DNA from: JBCCOW01 sp039025855
GTDB lineage: Bacteria > Planctomycetota > Phycisphaerae > Phycisphaerales > Phycisphaeraceae
DNA length: 64,000 bases
Direction: 5' to 3'
Assembly: GCA_039025855.1 (NCBI GenBank)
Contig: JBCCNL010000017.1
Location: 1-64,000 of the forward strand
Position numbers and translations under genes: made by a program. The notes beneath the pieces were generated by a model. It worked only from the letters and a program-made list of their open reading frames with translations. It was not told the DNA's origin and searched no databases. This document shows, piece by piece, positions 26,752 through 35,215 of this stretch. Positions within the stretch are counted from its first letter, which is position 1. The number at the start of each line of letters is the position of its first letter.

Positions 26752-27939
26752 ATGGACGCTATCCCCGATATCCTCGACGACCTCCGCCACGGCAGGATCG
26801 TCCTGCTCATCGACGACGAGCAGCGTGAGAACGAGGGCGACCTCATCGCGGCGGCGGAGCACGCGACGCCCGAGGTGGTGAACTTCATGCTCAAGGAGGG
26901 TCGAGGGATGCTCTTCGCGTCGCTCGACGGGGCCGGGTGTGATCGGCTCGACCTGCCTCCGCAGTCGGTGGTCAATACCAGCCAGCGCACCACGGCCTAC
27001 ACCATCACGGTCGATGCCGCGGCCCGGCACGGCGTGACCACGGGCGTCTCGGCGGGTGACCGCTCGACCACGATCCGGCAGCTCGCCGACCCCACGGCGA
27101 CGCCCGCCGATTTCGATCGGCCGGGGCATATCCAGCCGCTGCGGGCCCGCGACGGCGGCGTCCTCGTCCGCACCGGGCACACCGAAGCGAGTGTCGACCT
27201 CTGCCGGCTCGCCGGGCTCGCCCCCGCCGCGGTGGGCATCGAGGTCATGAACGCCGACGGCAGCATGGCCCGGGCCGACGACCTGCGGAAGCTCGCCGAG
27301 ACGCACGGCCTGAAGATGTGCAGCGTTGATGATGTCATCGCCTACCGCCTCGAGCGCGACCGGCTGATCGAACGCGTGGCGGAGCAGCCGTTCACCAATG
27401 ACCTCGGGACGTTCGACCTCATTGCCTACCGATCCGCTGTGGACCCGATGCCGCACGTGGTGCTGACCTGCGGTGGGCTGGGCAAGCGTGAGCCGGGGCT
27501 GGACAACTGTGCCGAGCGGGACGAGCCGGTGCTGGTGCGGATGCACTCACAGAACCTCTTGACGGACGTGTTTGGCGACGCGAGCGATCCACGGCAGCAG
27601 CCGTTGCGGACCGCGATGCGGATGATCCAGGAGCGCGGCTGCGGGGCGATCGTGTACCTGCGTCACGAGGGCATGGGCCGGGGGCTCGTGAAGCACCTGC
27701 AGACCGACACGCGGGCCGGGCGGGACGACCCGGATCGGCCGCGTTTCGGGCAGAGCAGCCCGTCGCCGGGTCCGGACTCCAGCCGGAACCAGATGGACTA
27801 CGGCATCGGCTCGCAGGTGCTGCGTGACCTGGGCATCCGTCGGCTCGAACTGATCACCGACCACCCGTTCACCCCGACCGCCCTGTCGGGGTTCGGGCTG
27901 AGCATCGAGCGGTTCGTGCCGATCTCGTCGTCGGAGTGA
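26752..27939 (+). CDS. ribB: 3,4-dihydroxy-2-butanone 4-phosphate synthase with degenerate GTP cyclohydrolase II domain
   Basis: Riboflavin-pathway protein of RibBA layout, 395 residues. The N-terminal RibB domain (about 1-200) is intact: DDEQRENEGDLIAAAE, then RTGHTEASVDLCRLAGL and VGIEVMN. The C-terminal RibA-like domain retains VYLRHEGMGRGLVKHLQTD and DYGIGSQVLRDLGI, but the zinc cysteines expected after VRxHS (consensus C...CxC) are all absent: the segment at about residue 264 reads MHSQNLLTDVFGDASDPRQQ. It therefore should make dihydroxybutanone phosphate but not hydrolyse GTP, like RibBX-type proteins; a separate ribA would be needed elsewhere. Starts 29 bp after the preceding gene. Confidence 0.9.
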   Translation: MDAIPDILDDLRHGRIVLLIDDEQRENEGDLIAAAEHATPEVVNFMLKEGRGMLFASLDGAGCDRLDLPPQSVVNTSQRTTAYTITVDAAARHGVTTGVSAGDRSTTIRQLADPTATPADFDRPGHIQPLRARDGGVLVRTGHTEASVDLCRLAGLAPAAVGIEVMNADGSMARADDLRKLAETHGLKMCSVDDVIAYRLERDRLIERVAEQPFTNDLGTFDLIAYRSAVDPMPHVVLTCGGLGKREPGLDNCAERDEPVLVRMHSQNLLTDVFGDASDPRQQPLRTAMRMIQERGCGAIVYLRHEGMGRGLVKHLQTDTRAGRDDPDRPRFGQSSPSPGPDSSRNQMDYGIGSQVLRDLGIRRLELITDHPFTPTALSGFGLSIERFVPISSSE

Positions 27940-27966
27940 CTGGTTGGGGCTGTCACGAAGACGGCG

Positions 27967-28404
27967 TCAGTCTTCGTCGTCGGCGCGTCGGTAACCGCTG
28001 TAGCCGCCTTCGGAGGTCTCCTCCGTGCCCACGCTGTCCGACGAGCCGCTGGAGGCGACGCCGGCGCGTTCGTAACGGCGGTAGCCGCCCTCCTGCGTGG
28101 CGGGGCTTCCGGGGGAGATGGCGGTGGTTGAGGCGTATTTGCCGTTGTCCTTGCCCGAGCCGCGGGGGCGGGCTTCGTTCATGGTCAGCGGTCGGCCGTT
28201 GAAGGGCTTGCCGGCGAGTTCTTCGATGGCCTTGAGTCCTGCCTCGCGGTCGGCCATCTCGACGAAGCCGAAGCCCCGGGAGCGGCCGGTCTCACGGTCG
28301 AACACGATGGCGGTCTTCAGGACTTCGCCGTACTCGGCGAAGAGGCTCGCCAGATCGTCGGCAGACGTGGCGTAAGGGAGGTTTCCAATGTAAATGTTGA
28401 TCAC
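27967..28404 (-). CDS. RRM-type RNA-binding protein
   Basis: 145 residues: one RNA-recognition motif (residues 1-80) with RNP2 IYIGNL and RNP1 RGFGFVEM, plus a low-complexity tail rich in Gly, Tyr, Arg and Ser with two GGY(R/S) blocks and an acidic end (ADDED). This is the layout of the glycine-rich cold-induced RNA-binding proteins of cyanobacteria and planctomycetes, thought to act as RNA chaperones. Start is a GTG at 28404. The 265 bp upstream (28405-28669) hold no gene and could form a long regulated leader, but I see no cold-shock box. Confidence 0.9.
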   Translation of the reverse strand: MINIYIGNLPYATSADDLASLFAEYGEVLKTAIVFDRETGRSRGFGFVEMADREAGLKAIEELAGKPFNGRPLTMNEARPRGSGKDNGKYASTTAISPGSPATQEGGYRRYERAGVASSGSSDSVGTEETSEGGYSGYRRADDED

Positions 28405-28669
28405 GGTGTGCGATCCGATCTCGGTACCCAGAAGGAAAGACAGATCACGGGCCGTCCGGGTCTGCGGCCGAGCGGATCAAGCAGGCCGATGCAGGGAGCA
28501 TCAGCGATGGGTTGAGGAAATACTTGTGAGGTGCCCTTGCACCCCTTCCCCACTCAGACAGTAACGCTCTGGGCAAGACCCGGCAAGGCTCAACCCGGTG
28601 TTTTATGGACATTTTGAGGGCAAGCCTTGGCCACCGGCTTAGGGTGAACGCTGGGGTTTGGGTGACCGG

Positions 28670-31600
28670 TCAGCTCAGTAGCTGTTCGAGGTCTTCCCGG
28701 CTGAGGTTGGACAGCAGGTTCTGCTCGCCGCCGACGATGGCGTCGGCCAGTTCGCGCTTGCGGGCCTGCAGCTCAAGGATCCGCTGCTCGACGGTGTCCT
28801 CGCAGATCAGGCGGTAGGCGAAGACTGGGTTGGTCTGCCCGATGCGGTGGGCCCGGTCAATCGCCTGTGCTTCGACGGCGGGGTTCCACCAGGGGTCGAG
28901 GATGAAGACGTACTCGGCGGCGGTGAGGTTGAGCCCGACGCCGCCGGCCTTGAGCGAGATCAGGAAGACTTGGAGGTCGGGGTCTTCCTGGAACTGCTGG
29001 ACGATCTGCTTGCGGTTACGGGTCTGCCCGTCGAGGTAGGCGTAGCGGACGCCGAGGGTGTCCAGGCGGTCGCGGACGAGGCCGAGCATGGTGGTGAACT
29101 GGGAGAAGACCAGGGCTTTGGAGCCGGAGTCGATGATGTCGGCCAGGCGGCTCTCAAGCTCGTCGAGCTTGGCGGAGGCGATCGTCGGGTCGGGGTCTTG
29201 GAGGATGCCGGTGAGGTTCTGGCGGTCGATGAGCCCGGGGTGGCAGGCGGCCTGACGGAGCCGAAGCAGGGCTTCGAGGACCATGAACGAGGCGCGGCCG
29301 AGGCCTTTGCTCTCTTCGCCGGGCTGGGTGCCGGCCTCGGCGTCGAGACGCTTGGCGAGGGTGCCGCGGTAGTAGTCACGCAGCTGGTTGTAGAGCTTAC
29401 GCTGGGCGGGCTCCATCTCGCAGACAATGGTCTGCTCGGTTTTCTCGGGCAGGTCGGTGAGGACCTGCTGTTTCGTGCGTCGGAGGATGAACGGGCGCAG
29501 GGCCTTGGCGGTCTGGACCAGTGGGTCGGCGGGGGCGGGCTCCTGTGTGGGGTCGGTCAGTTCGTCGTCGTCATCGAGCTCGACGCGTTTGATCGAGACC
29601 GGCTCGATGGTGGCTTCACCGCGGCTGCGGATGAGGTCGCCGAACTTGCCGCTGCTGCCGAGCATGCCGGGGTTGAGGAATTCGACGATGGACCAGAGGT
29701 CGCCGAGGTGGTTCTCGACGGGGGTGCCGGTGAGGGCGAGGCGGTGGCGGGCCTTGAGCAGGCGGGCGGCCTTGGCGGACTGCGACTGGGGGTTCTTTAT
29801 GGCTTGTGCTTCGTCGAGGACGGCGTAGTCGAAGTCGAAGGCGGAGAGCTGTTCGATGTCGCGGCGCATGAGGCCGTAGGACGTGACGATGAGGTCGTAC
29901 TGGTCGAGGTTGTCGCGGATCTCGGCGCGTTCGGGGCCGGTGTAGCCGGCGACGCGGAGCTCGGGGGTGAAGTGCTGGGCCTCGTCGATCCAGTTGAAGA
30001 TGACGGATCGGGGGACGACGATGATCGAGGGGAGGTGGGGCTGGCCTTTACCGTTGTCACCGGAACCGTTGCTGTTGCCGTTGCTGGTGGGTGGGGCGTT
30101 GAGGGCGGCGAGCTTGCGGTTCTGGAGCATGGCCAGGACCTGGATGGTTTTGCCGAGACCCATGTCGTCGGCGAGGATGCCGCCCATACCGAACCAGCGG
30201 AGGAAGTCCATCCAGCCGAGGCCGAAGCGTTGGTAGCTGCGGAGTTCGCCCTTGAACGGGCCGTTGGGGTCGAGGGGGTTGATGCCATCGAAGGCGTGGA
30301 GGCGTTTGCGGGCGTCGGCGAAGGCCTGGTCGAAGCTGACAAGCTCCTGGTCGCTGAGGAGCGTGTCGAGGAGCGCGGCTTGTGACGAACGGAAGCGGAG
30401 GTGGTCGCCCTCGATGCGGGCGAGGCTGGTGAGCAGGCCGTGCTCGGCGAGCCATTGTTGAGGAAGGAGGCCCTGGGAGCCGTCGCCGAGCTCGATCATG
30501 GTGCGGCCGGCGCGGGCGGCGGCGAGGACCTCGGGCAGTGAGACCTCTTGCTCTTCGCCGTCGTCGCGCTTGAATTTGACGCCGCCGCGGAGCTCGAACC
30601 AGTCGATGCCGGAGGTGATGGAGAGCGACGGTGGGCCGGCGGTGCGGATGGCTTGCTGGTCGGCGAGGACCTGCCAGCCGCGTTCGATGAGGTCGCCGAC
30701 GACGAAGGGGACGTGCTTGATGGGGACCAGGAGGGTGTCCTGAGTGGGGCTGGCGATGGGGCGTAGGCCGAGGGAGGAGGTGATGCCGATGGCGTCGCGT
30801 TCGGAGCGGCGGTCGCGGCGGATGAGTCGGCCGGTGTCGGTAGTGAGTTCGGTGTCGCCGGCTTGGTCTTGGTCGGTCTCGGTTTCAGTCTCGGTCTCGG
30901 TGGTCGGCTCGGCGAGGACTTCGGTGGCGGTATCGGAGTCGGCGGTTGCTTCCGTAACAGTCTCGGCGACTTCGCCGTTGTCTTCGTTGGATTCGTCGTC
31001 TTCGTTGGGGGCTTCGGCGTTACCGATGGTGACGAAGCGGCCGGGCTGGGAGGGGTTGATGGGCTCGTCGGCGTAGATGAAGGCGAGCCGGCCCAGGAGG
31101 TGGCTCTTGGCGGTGGTGGGCGCCAGGGCGATGGGCTGGAGAGACTGAGCGGAGCCGGGGCTGAAGAGCTCGAGGCGGGGCGTGGGTTTGAGGCGCTGCT
31201 CGGATCGGCCGACGCCGTCGGGCAGGTCGATCTCGGGCAGTTGGGGGAGCATGTAGAGGCGTTCGAGGAAACGCGGCAGGTCGGCGTTCTCAACGCGGAA
31301 GCCCGAGGCGGCGGCCTCGTCGTCGGCGTAGCGGTCGCGGCGGTCGCGGAACTGGCTGACCCAGCGGAAGGCGTCGTGGTCGTCGAAGGCGGAGGCCTGG
31401 CCTTCGTGGATGATCAGGCCATCGGCCCCGCCGAGGACAAGGTCGGGGGCGGTGACGGGCAGCGGCTTGCCCTCACGGCGGAGGTGCATGTCGACCCAGA
31501 GGTGGTCTTCACGCTCTTCGCCGACGAGCCAGGCGGTCCAGGGCTGGTCCTTGCCAGTGCGTCCGCGGTCCCAGGTGAGCGGGGTCTCGTCGCCGTCGGC

Positions 31601-32386
31601 TTCGGTCTCGACGAAGGCTCGGCCGGTCTTGATCATGCGGCGGAGCAGTCGGCGACGGGCGCCGCCAGCAACGCGGTACATGGCGTGGGACCGGGTGACC
31701 TCGAGGGCGTCGCCGGCCTCGTGGGCGGTGACCCAGGTGGCCCCGACGAGCAGGGCACAGAGCTCGCGGTCGGCGGGGTCATCGAGGCCGCGGATGAGGT
31801 CGGGGCTGATCTTGAGCGGCTTGGTTTTGGACCAGCCGGAGCTGATGATGGAGCGTTGGCGGACCTCGATGACCAGGCCGTTGTGCCGGGCGGAGGGCTC
31901 GGGGAGGACGGTGTAGCAGACCTGACGCTGGGCGGGGAAGACGGAGTCGCCCTCGATGGCGTGCTCGTCGGTGGCGGGCCGGAGCATGGCGAGCCGGCCG
32001 ACCCAGTCGGGGTCCCGGCTTTTGATGGGACGTTCGGACTCGTCGCGCTTGCGGGCCTTGGGCGGCCGGGGCTGGAGCCCGACGAGGGTGTTCCAGAGGT
32101 CGATGTCGTCGTCTTCGTCGGAGCGTTCGATGGTGACGAGCAGGGCCCAGATGTGGGGGCAGAACGCGCCGTCGAGGAAGGTCTCGCAGGTGCATTCGGC
32201 GACGGCGTGTCGGCCGTCCTGGGCGAGGGTGACCTCGTGGGGCGTGCCGTTGTCCATCACGGTGGCGGCGGCAAGGAGGCCGTCGGCGGGATCGTGGCGT
32301 TGGACGTGGCCGCCGAGCTGGAGGGCCCGGCCTTTCATGCGGTCGGAGCCTTGGAAGAAGGGCGACCAAGCGGTGAGTTGAGACAT
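28670..32386 (-). CDS. SWIM-domain SNF2 family helicase
   Basis: 1238-residue ATP-dependent DNA translocase. An N-terminal SWIM zinc finger is seen as Cys65-x-Cys67...Cys76-x-His78. The region about 450-500 is an acidic linker with alternating Thr-Glu. The SNF2 core has GGILADDMGLGKTIQ (near 740), DEAQAIKN (near 857), LTGTPVENHLGDLWSI, and the second lobe ending DRAHRIGQTNPV (near 1178). Bacterial members of the HepA/RapA-like group are linked to transcription recycling or repair; the role here is not shown. The ATG at 32386 has GGGGAG just upstream; the 26-codon in-frame extension is not needed. Confidence 0.93.
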   Translation of the reverse strand: MSQLTAWSPFFQGSDRMKGRALQLGGHVQRHDPADGLLAAATVMDNGTPHEVTLAQDGRHAVAECTCETFLDGAFCPHIWALLVTIERSDEDDDIDLWNTLVGLQPRPPKARKRDESERPIKSRDPDWVGRLAMLRPATDEHAIEGDSVFPAQRQVCYTVLPEPSARHNGLVIEVRQRSIISSGWSKTKPLKISPDLIRGLDDPADRELCALLVGATWVTAHEAGDALEVTRSHAMYRVAGGARRRLLRRMIKTGRAFVETEADGDETPLTWDRGRTGKDQPWTAWLVGEEREDHLWVDMHLRREGKPLPVTAPDLVLGGADGLIIHEGQASAFDDHDAFRWVSQFRDRRDRYADDEAAASGFRVENADLPRFLERLYMLPQLPEIDLPDGVGRSEQRLKPTPRLELFSPGSAQSLQPIALAPTTAKSHLLGRLAFIYADEPINPSQPGRFVTIGNAEAPNEDDESNEDNGEVAETVTEATADSDTATEVLAEPTTETETETETDQDQAGDTELTTDTGRLIRRDRRSERDAIGITSSLGLRPIASPTQDTLLVPIKHVPFVVGDLIERGWQVLADQQAIRTAGPPSLSITSGIDWFELRGGVKFKRDDGEEQEVSLPEVLAAARAGRTMIELGDGSQGLLPQQWLAEHGLLTSLARIEGDHLRFRSSQAALLDTLLSDQELVSFDQAFADARKRLHAFDGINPLDPNGPFKGELRSYQRFGLGWMDFLRWFGMGGILADDMGLGKTIQVLAMLQNRKLAALNAPPTSNGNSNGSGDNGKGQPHLPSIIVVPRSVIFNWIDEAQHFTPELRVAGYTGPERAEIRDNLDQYDLIVTSYGLMRRDIEQLSAFDFDYAVLDEAQAIKNPQSQSAKAARLLKARHRLALTGTPVENHLGDLWSIVEFLNPGMLGSSGKFGDLIRSRGEATIEPVSIKRVELDDDDELTDPTQEPAPADPLVQTAKALRPFILRRTKQQVLTDLPEKTEQTIVCEMEPAQRKLYNQLRDYYRGTLAKRLDAEAGTQPGEESKGLGRASFMVLEALLRLRQAACHPGLIDRQNLTGILQDPDPTIASAKLDELESRLADIIDSGSKALVFSQFTTMLGLVRDRLDTLGVRYAYLDGQTRNRKQIVQQFQEDPDLQVFLISLKAGGVGLNLTAAEYVFILDPWWNPAVEAQAIDRAHRIGQTNPVFAYRLICEDTVEQRILELQARKRELADAIVGGEQNLLSNLSREDLEQLLS

Positions 32387-32491
32387 CAGCTCCCCATGCT
32401 GGGTAGGTGTGGCTTCGAGACCCGCGGACACGAAATCGCGGATCGATAAGGGTAAGCGAAGCAACGCCGGAGGGCAATCGCGTGGCGCGTT

Positions 32492-33070
32492 TCAGGTGGT
32501 GCAGTGAATCGTGCGGGTGGGGGTGATGATGCGTTGGACGCGGCGGTCGTGGGGTTCGGTGGGGAGGTGGTCGGTGATCTGGGTGTCGTAGACGAGGGCG
32601 GTGGTTTGGGTGTTGGGGTGCTGGGTGAGGTAGCGGTCGTAGTAGCCGCCGCCCTGTCCAAGGCGATCGCCGGCGGGGGTGACGGCGAGGGCGGGGATCA
32701 GGAGGTTGTAGGTTGTAGGTTGTAGGTTGTAGGTGGCTGGCGGTGGTTGGAGTGTGTTGTGGGGGCCGGGTTCGAGTTGGTTGAGGGTGGTGAGGGGGGT
32801 GGGGATGAGTTGGTCGGCTTCGATGCGGGGGAGGAGGACGGGGGTTTGGCGGGCGAGGAGGCGTTGGATGAGCGGGCGGGTGTCGAGTTCGTGGGGGGTG
32901 GCGAGGTAGAGGAAGACGGGGGTGGTGGGGGTGGTGGGGTCGGTGAGTTCGGTGAGGACGCGGTCGGCGAGGGCTTGGGCGGCGGCGGTGCGTTTTGCCG
33001 TGGGGATCGCGGCGCGGAGGGCGCGGAAGTGGCGGCGGAGGTCGGGTTTCTCGTCCGGATTGAGGGACAT
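32492..33070 (-). CDS. 5-formyltetrahydrofolate cyclo-ligase
   Basis: ATP-dependent enzyme returning 5-formyl-THF to 5,10-methenyl-THF. 192 residues. Hallmarks: LRRHFRALRAAIP at the N-terminus, the LLPRIEAD block, and the ATP/substrate loop PALAVTPAGDRLGQGGGYYDRYL. Just before that loop the protein reads ATYNLQPTTYNLLIP, encoded by four tandem copies of a 7-base repeat (32704-32731); a one-copy change would shift the frame and destroy the active site. The ATG sits inside a palindromic repeat that fills the gap to the methyltransferase gene upstream. Confidence 0.9.
   Translation of the reverse strand: MSLNPDEKPDLRRHFRALRAAIPTAKRTAAAQALADRVLTELTDPTTPTTPVFLYLATPHELDTRPLIQRLLARQTPVLLPRIEADQLIPTPLTTLNQLEPGPHNTLQPPPATYNLQPTTYNLLIPALAVTPAGDRLGQGGGYYDRYLTQHPNTQTTALVYDTQITDHLPTEPHDRRVQRIITPTRTIHCTT
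32704..32731 (-). repeat. Heptanucleotide tandem repeat, four perfect copies
   Basis: GGTTGTA (plus strand) four times in a row inside the cyclo-ligase gene. The unit is not a multiple of three, so the copies are read in three frames (YNL QPT TYNL) and gain or loss of one copy frameshifts the gene. Confidence 0.95.
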
Positions 33071-33111
33071 CGGGTTGGCCGCGTGCCCCCGGGCAGAGCC
33101 TAGGGCTAAAG
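33068..33111 (-). repeat. Palindromic repeat bridging two genes
   Basis: Minus-strand CTTTAGCCC head, GGC-TCT-GCC core, then GGGGGCAC and ACCCGATG tail. It is nearly identical in layout to the copies at 48301 and 55966. Its head carries the TAG stop of the methyltransferase (33106-33108) and its tail the ATG of the cyclo-ligase (33070). Confidence 0.75.
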
Positions 33112-33789
33112 GGTGTGCTTATGCATGAGCGCGAGGATGAAGCCGTCGTAGCCTTTGGAGCCGACGGTCTGGATGGCGGTGGCGGAGACGTCGGGGTCGG
33201 CGTTGAGCTGCTCGACGAGGGTGCGGATGCCGGTGATGGTCGGGTCGTTGGGGTCGGGCTCGGCGACCTTGCCGCCGCGGATGGTGTTGTCGATGACGAT
33301 CGCAGCGTTCGGGGAGGCGAGTGCCTTGGCGTGCTCGAAGTAGGCGGGGATGTTGGCTTTGTCGGCGTCGATGAACACGAAGTCGTAGGGCTCGGGGCAT
33401 TCGTTGAGGAGGTCGTGGAGGGAGTCGAGGGCGGGGCCGAGGCGGAGGGTGATGCGGTCGGCGACGCCGTTGGCGGCGAAGTTCTGGCGGGCGGTGTCGG
33501 CGTGTTTGGGGTTGAGTTCGAGGGTGGTGAGGTGGCCTTCCGGGGGTGCGGGGAGGGCTTTGGCGAGCCAGACGGTGGAGTAGCCGCCAAGGGTGCCGAT
33601 CTCGAGGATGCGTTTGGCGCCGCGGAGCCTGGCGAGGAGGTGGAGGAGCTTGGCCTGGAGGGGGGAGACGTCGATCTGAGGGAGGCCGGCGGCGGCGTTG
33701 TGGTCGCGGAGGGATTGGAGCTCGGGGGTGGCGTGGAGCAGGTGCTGTTCGAAGAAGGCGTCAACGTTTGACCAGTGCGGGTCGGGCAT
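33106..33789 (-). CDS. Class I SAM-dependent O-methyltransferase
   Basis: 227 residues of the catechol/caffeoyl-CoA O-methyltransferase type. SAM motif I is ILEIGTLGGYSTVWLAKAL; LTTLELNPKHADTARQNFA is the ribose-binding acidic strand; DFVFIDADKANIPAYFEHA holds the metal-binding Asp; and VIDNTIRGGKV follows with the second metal-ligand pair (D-N). The protein is soluble. Its TAG stop is part of a palindromic repeat that also provides the start codon of the next gene. Acceptor unknown. Confidence 0.9.
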   Translation of the reverse strand: MPDPHWSNVDAFFEQHLLHATPELQSLRDHNAAAGLPQIDVSPLQAKLLHLLARLRGAKRILEIGTLGGYSTVWLAKALPAPPEGHLTTLELNPKHADTARQNFAANGVADRITLRLGPALDSLHDLLNECPEPYDFVFIDADKANIPAYFEHAKALASPNAAIVIDNTIRGGKVAEPDPNDPTITGIRTLVEQLNADPDVSATAIQTVGSKGYDGFILALMHKHTL

Positions 33790-33808
33790 GTGCTTCTCGG
33801 TAGACGGA

Positions 33809-33838
33809 CCGGCGACGCGTCGCGTCGCGGCTACAAGG
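33809..33838 (-). repeat. Palindromic repeat with GTAGC head
   Basis: Between the methyltransferase and the queuosine transporter: perfect 8-bp stem GCGACGCG/CGCGTCGC (33812-33819 with 33821-33828), preceded on the minus strand by TTGTAGCC. It fits the head-plus-palindrome design of the other copies. Confidence 0.55.
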
Positions 33839-33852
33839 TGCGGGCGGTGGTG

Positions 33853-34668
33853 TCATCCAAGACGGATGGGCTTGGCGTCGGGGAGTGTGGGGTCGTGGTG
33901 GAGGTAGCGTTTGAGGAAGGCGACGGCGGCGTAGATGACGGGGGTATCGAGGAGTGCAGCGAGGAGTTTGAAGACGTAGCCGGTGAGGATGAAGGTCCAG
34001 AGCTGGGGCCAGATGGCGGAACTGTTATCGATCGGCAGCGCGCGGGCGTAGAAGTGGGTGATGGTGATGACGGCGAAGGTGTCAACGAACTGGGAGACGA
34101 GGGTGGAGCCGTTGTTGCGGAGCCAGAGGGCTTTGCCCTTGGTGAGGTGCTTCCAGAGGTGGAAGAGCTGGACGTCGACGAACTGGGCGACGAGGTAGGC
34201 GATCATGGAGGCGGCGACGGCGCCGAAGGTGAGGGTGCGGATGACGTAGAAGGCGTACTGCGGATCGTTCGGGTCGGGGAGTCCGGTGGCGGGGTCCATA
34301 GGGGGGACGGCGGGCATGACGCCGCCGAGCCAGAGGAAGCCGAGGACGAGTCCGTTGATGAGCAGGCCGACCCAGACGAGGAAGTTGGCGGTCTTTCGGC
34401 CGTAGAACTCGGAGATGAGGTCGGTGCAGAGGAAGGTCAGGGGGTAGGGCAGGACGCCGACGGCGAGGGCGAAGGCGATCCACCCTTTCTCGCCGAGCGG
34501 GGACCACTCGCCCCAGAGCCATGAGCCGGTGTCGGTGTTGTAGCTGGCGAGGACGATGAAGCGGGAGATGCCCAGGATGTTGAGCATCGCGAGGCTGCCG
34601 AGGAAGATGCCGCTGAGGATGAGCAGGACGTACAGGCGTCGGCGGAGGATGGCGTCGGAGGCGGGCAT
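33853..34668 (-). CDS. Queuosine precursor transporter (YhhQ/VUT family)
   Basis: Inner-membrane ECF-like protein that imports queuine or preQ1-type deazaguanines for tRNA modification. 271 residues, six to seven hydrophobic helices. Family signatures: LPYPLTFLCTDLISEFYGRKTANFLV in the middle and NNGSTLVSQFVDTFAVI towards the C-terminus. The start at 34668 was chosen because the preceding 38 in-frame residues carry no feature and TAAGCT lies 11 bases upstream. No queuosine synthesis genes are nearby, so it probably scavenges. Divergent from the Minf_1886 gene. Confidence 0.9.
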   Translation of the reverse strand: MPASDAILRRRLYVLLILSGIFLGSLAMLNILGISRFIVLASYNTDTGSWLWGEWSPLGEKGWIAFALAVGVLPYPLTFLCTDLISEFYGRKTANFLVWVGLLINGLVLGFLWLGGVMPAVPPMDPATGLPDPNDPQYAFYVIRTLTFGAVAASMIAYLVAQFVDVQLFHLWKHLTKGKALWLRNNGSTLVSQFVDTFAVITITHFYARALPIDNSSAIWPQLWTFILTGYVFKLLAALLDTPVIYAAVAFLKRYLHHDPTLPDAKPIRLG

Positions 34669-34753
34669 GTGTGGGCGTGAGCTTACCCGCGGGGCCGACG
34701 GTGCGGGGTGATTTTGGCTGGAGGATTCACGGGCCAAGGCGGGGAAGGACCGA

Positions 34754-34759
34754 TATAGT
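34754..34759 (+). promoter_or_regulatory. TATAGT -10-like box
   Basis: TATAGT ends 6 bases before the ATG at 34766; no Shine-Dalgarno. Confidence 0.5.
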
Positions 34760-34765
34760 GTGGGT

Positions 34766-35215
34766 ATGGAAGTCCCTTCCAAGGTTTTGCGGAAACTCGC
34801 GGCCGAATCCGGCTACCCGGTGGACGCGTATCACTTTGTCCAGCGTGGGCTGGATTTTACGGTGCGCTCGATCCATGGGGAGTTGGACGAGGATGACGTG
34901 GAGCCCGTTGCGCCGCCGGCGGATGACCCGTCGGAACACCCGCGGCATGTGACGGGTCGGCAGCTGTGTCAGGGGTTGCGGAGCTATGCCATTCAGGAGT
35001 ACGGGCTGCTGGCTCGGCCGGTGCTGGGGCGGTGGCGGGTGCGGTCGTGCGAGGACTTTGGCCGGATGGTGTTCGCGATGGTGGACCACGGGCTGATGCA
35101 CAAGACGGACCACGACACGATCGAAGACTTCCGGGGCGTGTTCGATTTCGCCTCGGCGTTTGACAGCAGCCTGTCGCTGACCGGGCGGACGCGCACGGAC
35201 GAGGCGCAGGCTTGA
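34766..35215 (+). CDS. Minf_1886 family protein
   Basis: 149 residues, small and soluble. It matches the planctomycete/verrucomicrobial Minf_1886 pattern: YPVDAYHFVQRGLDFTVRSIHG, HVTGRQLCQGLRSYAIQEYGLLARPVL, then RSCEDFGRMVFAMVDHGLM and EDFRGVFDFASAF. Function not known. Start at the ATG because TATAGT lies 6 bases before it. Its TGA overlaps the TTG start of the AI-2E gene (TTGA), so the two are translationally coupled. Confidence 0.88.
   Translation: MEVPSKVLRKLAAESGYPVDAYHFVQRGLDFTVRSIHGELDEDDVEPVAPPADDPSEHPRHVTGRQLCQGLRSYAIQEYGLLARPVLGRWRVRSCEDFGRMVFAMVDHGLMHKTDHDTIEDFRGVFDFASAFDSSLSLTGRTRTDEAQA

Noticed and set aside
32704..32731. CRISPR-like or integron-like array
   Set aside because: Seven-base units without spacers; simple tandem repeat within a gene.
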